Assembly (NCBI GenBank): GCA_937896015.1 | Contig: CALBLR010000086.1 | Coordinates: forward strand, 1-10,553 | Direction: 5' to 3' | DNA length: 10,553 nucleotides | Source: an uncultured Prevotellaceae bacterium | Lineage (GTDB): Bacteria > Bacteroidota > Bacteroidia > Bacteroidales > Muribaculaceae | In this document: in pieces, positions 6,415-10,553 of the stretch | How positions within the stretch are numbered: position 1 is the stretch's first letter | How the letters are laid out: every line of letters starts with the position of its first letter | Made by a program: the position numbers and the translations under genes | The notes under the pieces: model-generated | Databases searched by the model: none | Told to the model about the DNA's origin: nothing | What the model saw: the letters and a program-made list of their open reading frames with translations, nothing else

Positions 6415-7524
6415 ATGTCAAGCATAATCAGGCAAACGTGGCGAGTGGCTCGCCCCTGTCTTGCGGCCCTTGCTGCCGTGGCGGCGGTGGGGTGGGCCGC
6501 ATATGCCTTTGTGGGGCAGCCCTACCGCGTGCAGTCGCCGTCGATGACCGACACCTACGCAGTTGGCACGCGCGTGTGGGTCGACAAGACCGCATTTGGA
6601 GCAAGATTGCCTATGCTGGTGGCCGGCGTTGAGCTGGACTATAGGCGGCTGCCCGGTTTTGGCGCTCTCAACCGCGGCGATGTGGTGGTGTTTAACTTCC
6701 CGGCTGGCGACACTGTGGCCGCCCGCTGCCCCGGCACCGACTTCTATGGCCTGCAGCAGGTGTATGGGCGCGACCGTGTGCTGTCGGGCCTGTATGGCAG
6801 TGTTGAATACCGCCCTGTGAGCAGCCGCGAGCCATACATGAAGCGCATCATAGGCTTGCCGGGTGAGTGGGTGAGCGTGAGCGGCGACACCGTTAGGGCC
6901 GGCGGCCACATCGTGCCAGAGCCGGCCGGCGCGCGGCACAACTACATAATCCAGACCGACGGCCGCCGCATCAGCGCCGAGGAGTGGCGCTACTTGGGCA
7001 TAGGGCCCGATGAGCGTCAGGTGGCCACAGTGCGCGGCTCCGACACCACTGCAATGAAAATCATGGGCCTGCAAATCGACTCCATGGGCCACCCGCTGCC
7101 CACCTACCAGATCCCGCTGTCGGCCGCCCGTCTGCGCGAGCTGCCCAAGCGGTTTCCGTGGATAATAGAGGCGCTGAGGCTGCCCATGGCCGAGCAGGCC
7201 AGGCTCTACCCCCAGGACCAACCTTGGCGCAAGTGGAGCCGCAACCACTACGGACCCGTGTGGATTCCCCGAAAAGGCGCCACGCTGCGCCTCACGCTGC
7301 GCTGCCTGCCGCTGTATACCCGCTGCATCAAGAATTATGAGGGCAACACCCTTGAGGTGCGCGGCGGCGTCATCTGCATCAACGGCAAGCCGGCACGCTA
7401 CTACACATTCAAGCAGGACTACTACTGGGTGATGGGCGACAACCGCGACCAGTCGCTCGACTCACGCTACTGGGGCTTCGTGCCCGAAAGCCACATAATA
7501 GGCAAAGTGGTGTGCAAGCTGTGA
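6415..7524 (+). CDS. lepB: Signal peptidase I (first of a tandem pair)
   Basis: A 369-aa membrane-anchored Ser/Lys peptidase (family S26) that removes signal peptides on the periplasmic side. One membrane helix covers about residues 13-33. The nucleophile is S43 in VQSPSMTDT (box B), and the general base is K143 in YMKRIIGLPGE (box D). Box E is GDNRDQSLDSRYWGFVP (341-357). About 190 residues between boxes D and E enlarge it well beyond a typical LepB, as is usual in Bacteroidota. The protein ends soon after box E (IIGKVVCKL). The ATG at 6415 is chosen because the distance from the -7 box (70 bases) matches that of the second gene (68), and the helix then falls at the N-terminus. In-frame TTG 6343 and ATG 6361 are alternatives; TTG 6343 lies inside the promoter. 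It has no close 3' terminator before the next promoter. Confidence 0.93.
   Translation: MSSIIRQTWRVARPCLAALAAVAAVGWAAYAFVGQPYRVQSPSMTDTYAVGTRVWVDKTAFGARLPMLVAGVELDYRRLPGFGALNRGDVVVFNFPAGDTVAARCPGTDFYGLQQVYGRDRVLSGLYGSVEYRPVSSREPYMKRIIGLPGEWVSVSGDTVRAGGHIVPEPAGARHNYIIQTDGRRISAEEWRYLGIGPDERQVATVRGSDTTAMKIMGLQIDSMGHPLPTYQIPLSAARLRELPKRFPWIIEALRLPMAEQARLYPQDQPWRKWSRNHYGPVWIPRKGATLRLTLRCLPLYTRCIKNYEGNTLEVRGGVICINGKPARYYTFKQDYYWVMGDNRDQSLDSRYWGFVPESHIIGKVVCKL
6685..6720 (+). repeat. Conserved duplicate segment, copy 1 (partner 8226-8261)
   Basis: These 36 bases, encoding VVFNFPAGDTVA, match 8226-8261 in the second signal peptidase gene with 2 differences, both at third codon positions. The surrounding sequence has diverged much more. 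Confidence 0.85.
7319..7364 (+). repeat. Conserved duplicate segment, copy 1 (partner 8797-8842)
   Basis: These 46 bases match 8797-8842 with a single T/C difference (7338 versus 8816). They encode the identical peptide RCIKNYEGNTLEVRG in both signal peptidases. Such identity at synonymous sites, beside strongly diverged flanks, hints at gene conversion between the two genes. Confidence 0.88.
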
Positions 7525-7554
7525 CGCACAGCCGCTCCACTTTTGATGCCCGCT

Positions 7555-7588
7555 GATGGCAAAATGTCGTGGATTTTCAGTAAGTTTG
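7555..7588 (+). promoter_or_regulatory. Promoter of the second signal peptidase gene
   Basis: TAAGTTTG at 7581-7588 matches TAnnTTTG, within the word GTAAGTTTGCA (7580-7590) also found before the first gene. GATGGC at 7555-7560 lies 20 bases before the -7 box. A perfect short palindrome, TTGCA-C-TGCAA (7586-7596), covers the expected start region. The leader to the ATG at 7656 is about 60 bases and AT-rich. Confidence 0.6.
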
Positions 7589-7655
7589 CACTGCAATAGC
7601 AAATTACGCTCTGTTTATTCATACCACACCTAAAAGATTATATAGATTTACTACA

Positions 7656-9083
7656 ATGGCAACTATCAATGCGCAAAACGGCCGCAACGGCGGCAACAAC
7701 AATAGCGAAACCAACACCATGCAATCGGGCAGCCTCGGTGAGCGGCTGGCTCGCGTCAAACCCACGCGCTGGGCGCGCTTTGGCGTGGTGAGCCTGCTGT
7801 TTGTGGCCTGGGTCATATGGCTCGGCAGCTGGTGGGTGATTGTGTTCTGGCCTTTGCTGGCCGACATCTACCTCACGCAGTTTATTCCGTGGACGTGGTG
7901 GAAGCACACCAAAAACAAGGCAGTGCGCACCGTGATGAGTTGGGTCGATGCCATTGTGTATGCGCTGATTTTGGTGTATTTCCTGTTTATTTTTGTGGGA
8001 CAGAACTATCAGATTCCGTCGTCGTCGCTCGAGAAGACTCTGCTCACGGGTGACTTCCTGTGGGTCAACAAAATGGTGTACGGCCCCCGCGTGCCGCAGA
8101 CGCCAATCCACTTTCCGCTGGCCCAGAACACCATGCCCATCATCGGCACCAAGAGCTACATCGACTGGCCGCAGTGGGGCTATCACCGCCTTAAGGGCCT
8201 GCGTGGCATCGACCGTATGGACATAGTGGTGTTTAACTTCCCGGCCGGCGACACAGTGGCCACCCGTTGCCCCAATCCCGACTACTACACACTGGTCAAG
8301 GAAAAGGGCCGCGAGGCCGTGTGGGCCGACAAGGCCACCTATGGCGATGTGATCTACCGTCCTGTTGACCGACGCGACAACTACGTGAAGCGCTGCCTTG
8401 GCCTGCCGGGCGAGTGGCTGAGCATTAAGCGCGGCATTGTGTACATCAACGGCCGTCCGTTGCCCGAGCCAAAGAATGTGCAGTATTTCTACTATGTGCA
8501 CACCGACGGCACCCCCATCACCGATGACCAGTATGACGATCTGGGCATAAGCATGGAAGACCGTCACGGCGACGCCCCCGACTATGTGCTGCCCCTCACC
8601 GCCGACATGCGCGAGCGCCTCAAGGCGCAGCCGTGGGTGCTGGGCATTGAGCGCACGCAGGCCGACCCGTCGGAGGCCGAATTGACCTATCCCATCGACC
8701 GCAACTATGGCTGGACCCACAACGACTACGGCCCCATTTGGATTCCAAAGAAGGGCAAGACCCTGCATCTGACCACATATAATTTGCCCATGTATGCCCG
8801 CTGCATCAAGAATTACGAGGGCAACACCCTTGAGGTGCGCGGAGGCACCATCTACATCAACGGCAAGCCCACGCAGTACTACACCTTTAAGATGGACTAC
8901 TACTGGATGATGGGCGACAACCGCGACAATTCGCTTGACTCGCGCTTCTGGGGCTTCGTGCCCGAGGACCACATTGTGGGCACACCCATGTTTGTGATCA
9001 TCTCCTTTAACCAAGACAAGCCGCTGCTGCGCGGCGGCATCCGCTGGAACCGGCTCTTCATAAGCGCAAACCCCGACAAATGA
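7656..9083 (+). CDS. lepB: Signal peptidase I (second of the pair, long form)
   Basis: A 475-aa S26 peptidase. A polar Asn-rich N-terminus (1-35) precedes a hydrophobic region at about 43-73 and a second membrane helix at about 98-115, so it has one more membrane segment than its neighbour. Box B is IPSSSLEKTLLTGD with nucleophile S124; the usual Met after the serine is Leu (L125). The general base is K245 in YVKRCLGLPGE. Box E is GDNRDNSLDSRFWGFVP (420-436). A tail of about 35 residues (through FNQDKPLLRGG and WNRLF) follows and is absent from the first copy. The two proteins share blocks such as VVFNFPAGDTVA and RCIKNYEGNTLEVRGG exactly, so they arose by duplication. The stop overlaps the WbqC-family start as ATGA. 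It is probably the main housekeeping enzyme, given the complete architecture; that is inference. Confidence 0.95.
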   Translation: MATINAQNGRNGGNNNSETNTMQSGSLGERLARVKPTRWARFGVVSLLFVAWVIWLGSWWVIVFWPLLADIYLTQFIPWTWWKHTKNKAVRTVMSWVDAIVYALILVYFLFIFVGQNYQIPSSSLEKTLLTGDFLWVNKMVYGPRVPQTPIHFPLAQNTMPIIGTKSYIDWPQWGYHRLKGLRGIDRMDIVVFNFPAGDTVATRCPNPDYYTLVKEKGREAVWADKATYGDVIYRPVDRRDNYVKRCLGLPGEWLSIKRGIVYINGRPLPEPKNVQYFYYVHTDGTPITDDQYDDLGISMEDRHGDAPDYVLPLTADMRERLKAQPWVLGIERTQADPSEAELTYPIDRNYGWTHNDYGPIWIPKKGKTLHLTTYNLPMYARCIKNYEGNTLEVRGGTIYINGKPTQYYTFKMDYYWMMGDNRDNSLDSRFWGFVPEDHIVGTPMFVIISFNQDKPLLRGGIRWNRLFISANPDK

Positions 9084-9790
9084 GCCTCACGCCACTGCCC
9101 GAGCAAGGACGCCCCGTGGTGATGGGCAGCATGTGCGCAGGCAGCGTGCGCTGCTATGCGGCTATGCTGCGCTCCCAGCTTGTGACCGTCGACAGCGCCC
9201 AGACGCGCCTGCCACTGCGCCACAGCCACCACCGCTACATCATCGAGGGCCCCAATGGCGTGCAGACGCTCACCGTGCCGCTTGAGGGCGCCACCAATGC
9301 CATGCACGTGCCCATGAGCCAAGTGCGCATCAGTGAGCACGGACGCTGGCGCCAGCTGCACTGGGGCGCACTGTTCAGCGCCTACGGCAAGTCGCCATAT
9401 TTCGATTATATTGCCGACGACCTGCACCGCATCATCATGGGTCGGCAGCAACTGCTGCTCGACTTCAACACACAGCTGCATAATCTTGTGGTCGACTTTC
9501 TCGACCTGCCGTTGCTCACATGCGCCATGGCCGTTGAGGAAGGTGGCGTGCCAGCCGGCCACGCCGACTTGCGTCGAGCCATTGGGGGCAAGCGGCCCGA
9601 CGGACTCGACATCGCCAATGTGCCATATTACCAGCTGTGGGCGCATAGGTATGGCGGTTTTGCCGAAAACCTAAGCATTCTCGACATGCTCATGAATGTG
9701 GGCCGCGAGGCGGTGCTTTACCTATCAAAGATGTCAAAAATCGGCCCAACTGAGTTAAAAGATATTAATGCGTTGCACTTTGCCCCATAA
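9080..9790 (+). CDS. WbqC-family protein
   Basis: A 236-aa cytoplasmic protein of the WbqC-like family (PF08889 by recognition), often found in O-antigen or envelope loci and without an established reaction. Supporting segments are RYIIEGPNGVQTLTVPLEG (52-70), WRQLHWGALFSAYGKSPYF (90-108) and NLSILDMLMNVGREAVLYL (197-215), which follow the family order. The N-terminal family motif, normally a Pro-Pro/Tyr-Phe segment followed by a basic RNR, is degenerate here (LPLRHSHHRY). Length is normal. It overlaps the second signal peptidase gene by ATGA. Placement directly after signal peptidase genes is, from memory, a recurring order in Bacteroidales. A terminator lies 76 bases after the stop, with a new promoter in between. 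Confidence 0.88.
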   Translation: MSLTPLPEQGRPVVMGSMCAGSVRCYAAMLRSQLVTVDSAQTRLPLRHSHHRYIIEGPNGVQTLTVPLEGATNAMHVPMSQVRISEHGRWRQLHWGALFSAYGKSPYFDYIADDLHRIIMGRQQLLLDFNTQLHNLVVDFLDLPLLTCAMAVEEGGVPAGHADLRRAIGGKRPDGLDIANVPYYQLWAHRYGGFAENLSILDMLMNVGREAVLYLSKMSKIGPTELKDINALHFAP

Positions 9791-9795
9791 AAGCA

Positions 9796-9825
9796 TTGAC
9801 AATCTATGAAAAGAGCGTATATTTG
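9796..9825 (+). promoter_or_regulatory. Bacteroidota promoter in the gap after the WbqC-family gene
   Basis: TATATTTG at 9818-9825 is a full TAnnTTTG box. TTG at 9796-9798 (within ATTGAC) lies 19 bases before it, giving near-consensus -33 spacing. The predicted start site is about 9830. A strong terminator follows from 9866, so the product would be very short unless there is read-through to the TerB-like gene. Confidence 0.6.
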
Positions 9826-9829
9826 CAAC

Positions 9830-9896
9830 GTGTTTTTCATGGTATTAGATTTAAGGTTAATTAAGATTGGTTGTCGGGAGACAATCAATTTTTTTT
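9830..9896 (+). ncRNA. Possible short transcript (~65 nt) from promoter to terminator
   Basis: The interval between the predicted start site of the promoter at 9796-9825 and the end of the U-tract of the terminator is about 65 bases and AT-rich. It may be a small RNA or a terminated leader. An ATG at 9839 opens a 21-codon frame (MVLDLRLIKIGCRETINFFC then P) ending with TAA at 9902-9904, which spans the hairpin; this could be chance. No known RNA family is recognised. Confidence 0.3.
9866..9896 (+). terminator. Intrinsic terminator
   Basis: ATTGGTTGTC (9866-9875), loop GGGA (9876-9879) and GACAATCAAT (9880-9889) form a 10-bp stem with one G-U wobble. Flanking A/G and T bases could extend it by about 3 bp. 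Eight T residues run from 9889 to 9896. This is a standard Rho-independent terminator on the plus strand, suited to end both the signal peptidase-WbqC transcript and anything started at ~9830. The minus strand has no comparable T-run. Confidence 0.85.
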
Positions 9897-10073
9897 GTCC
9901 CTAAATGAAAGGTCCAAAATCAGGCGTTTAAGCCATAATTGCAACGCCAATCCTCCAATCCATCCGCATATATAATCATACAGCGCAGCATTCCATCTGA
10001 ATGTGGCTAGGTAAGCATATTTCAAGCAGATTTTGGAAGCGATCTTTATTCGAATAGATGTTATTGGTGGCTT
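9885..10073 (-). pseudogene. Open minus-strand frame without a start codon, possible C-terminal gene remnant
   Basis: Read on the minus strand, 62 sense codons run from just after a TAA at 10074-10076 to a TGA at 9885-9887, the stop lying inside the terminator hairpin. The predicted peptide contains LATFRWNAALYDYICGWIGG and LQLWLKRLILDLSFRDKKN, a Trp-rich, hydrophobic-basic composition that looks more like a protein tail than random sequence. There is no ATG in the frame; the only alternative start is a TTG at 10023-10025. A decayed transposase or membrane-protein C-terminus is possible, but I recognise no family. In DNA of this composition a frame of this length can also arise by chance. Confidence 0.25.
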
Positions 10074-10398
10074 TTAATGCTGAAGTGTGCCGAGGTGCGC
10101 GCTCCACAGTTTGTGCGTAAAGTTGGTCAACATGATTTCTCTTTCAGCCTGCGCAACCGCATCTCGCTCCGCTTCGATTTCCACGCAGGCTCTCTTAACG
10201 TCAAAATTTCAACTGCAGACAAATCCGTAAATCCGTGTTTGCTGCGTCTTTTTTGTCAAGGATTGCGGAATTTATTCCTTGAAAAATATGCTCTAAAACA
10301 TACTTAACATTTATTAACAGGGGGGGTAATTATTCGAAATATTCTACCGAACTTTGGGCAATAATTTATTGTTTAACTAAAAATATACAATATACAAT
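9897..10398. other. Long AT-richer gap with no convincing intact gene
   Basis: About 500 bases between the terminator and the TerB-like gene. They hold an inverted repeat GGCGTT/AACGCC (9923-9928 and 9943-9948, 14-base loop), a tandem CCAATCC pair (9947-9961), and a moderately GC-rich core (about 10080-10200) inside AT-rich flanks. There is also a G7 tract (10320-10326) and a TATACAA direct repeat just before the ATG at 10399. A weak promoter for the next gene could be TTTG at 10353-10356 with TAACTAAA at 10374-10381, but this does not match the -7 consensus. A 76-codon plus-strand frame at 10077-10307 looks spurious. No tRNA, rRNA or complete mobile element is seen. Confidence 0.6.
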
Positions 10399-10553
10399 AT
10401 GCAATTCAATAGACTTCAATTGTCTGCAATCCTCAAAGTTGGGATATGCATGGTAAAGGCAGATGGTAAAGTAGCAGATGAAGAAGGCAAAGTGTTATGT
10501 ATGGGCATGGCTGAATTTGGAGTTAGTGAAGATGACTTCAAACTATTGCTCGC
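10399..10553 (+). CDS. TerB-like domain protein, 5' part only
   Basis: The first 51 codons of a gene that continues past the window. The peptide (MQFNRLQLSAILKVGICMVK then ADGKVADEEGKVL) has the hallmark of the TerB / tellurite-resistance-like domain. That hallmark is a helix, then an acidic ADGKV loop (D22, G23) followed by Asp/Glu-Glu, and later the GVSEDDF turn. Members are small helical, often metal-associated proteins; their roles range from tellurite and phage-related stress resistance to unknown functions. Codon use is far more AT-rich than in the genes before 9790, suggesting a different history. The ATG at 10399 is preferred because TAA and TAG codons surround the region upstream and the domain begins at once. 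Confidence 0.7.
   Translation, partial: MQFNRLQLSAILKVGICMVKADGKVADEEGKVLCMGMAEFGVSEDDFKLLL

Noticed and set aside
7638..9014. A 458-codon open frame on the minus strand across the second signal peptidase gene
   Set aside because: It mirrors a well-supported gene in a GC-rich genome where G/C third positions remove antisense stops; its peptide is rich in His/Val/Ala and resembles no family.
9947..9961. CCAATCC tandem pair as the start of a repeat array
   Set aside because: Only two units of about 8 bases, with no further copies or spacers, so it is neither a CRISPR nor a real satellite array.
10077..10307. A 76-codon plus-strand frame in the gap before the TerB-like gene
   Set aside because: Composition does not resemble the flanking genes, no domain is recognisable, and frames of this length are expected by chance here.

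Overview
The window reads as a chromosomal segment of a GC-rich Bacteroidales bacterium; a Muribaculaceae- or Prevotellaceae-like lineage is my guess from overall style. Three things point there: promoter -7 boxes of the Bacteroidota type (TAnnTTTG), A/T-rich leaders without Shine-Dalgarno sequences before most starts, and protein families in their Bacteroidota forms (RNase H with an N-terminal hybrid-binding domain, two enlarged signal peptidases I in tandem, a WbqC-family protein). Bases 1-9790 are GC-rich and densely coding. From 9791 onward the DNA is clearly more AT-rich and mostly non-coding until a partial TerB-like gene begins at 10399.

Layout. A truncated GT9 heptosyltransferase gene overlaps by ATGA an NAD-dependent epimerase/dehydratase gene, which suggests a surface-polysaccharide (LPS core) pair. 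The epimerase gene converges on aroK (shikimate kinase, minus strand), and the two share a palindromic CTATAG that supplies both stop codons. aroK diverges from an RNase H gene, with one TAnnTTTG box per direction in the 160-bp gap. After RNase H comes an unrecognised 171-aa protein gene preceded by a near-perfect sigma-54 (-24/-12) promoter. It runs closely into a GT4-type glycosyltransferase, a radical SAM protein and an LD-carboxypeptidase (murein recycling); the last two overlap by ATGA.

Next are two tandem signal peptidase I genes (369 and 475 aa). Each has its own promoter, and the two upstream regions are recognisably copies of one another (GATGGC box, then GTAAGTTTGCA, then a leader of nearly equal length). 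The second overlaps a WbqC-family gene by ATGA. Cell-envelope functions dominate: glycosyl transfer, peptidoglycan trimming and secretory-protein maturation.

The last 760 bases look different. A Bacteroidota promoter at 9796-9825 is followed only about 40 bases later by a strong intrinsic terminator (9866-9896), so it would make a ~65-nt transcript. Beyond it lies an open minus-strand frame with no start codon (a possible gene remnant), a G7 tract and the start of a TerB-like gene. I see no CRISPR array, tRNA, rRNA or intact insertion sequence, and no clear new multi-gene system. The best leads for something undescribed are the sigma-54-driven unknown gene and the short promoter-terminator unit.
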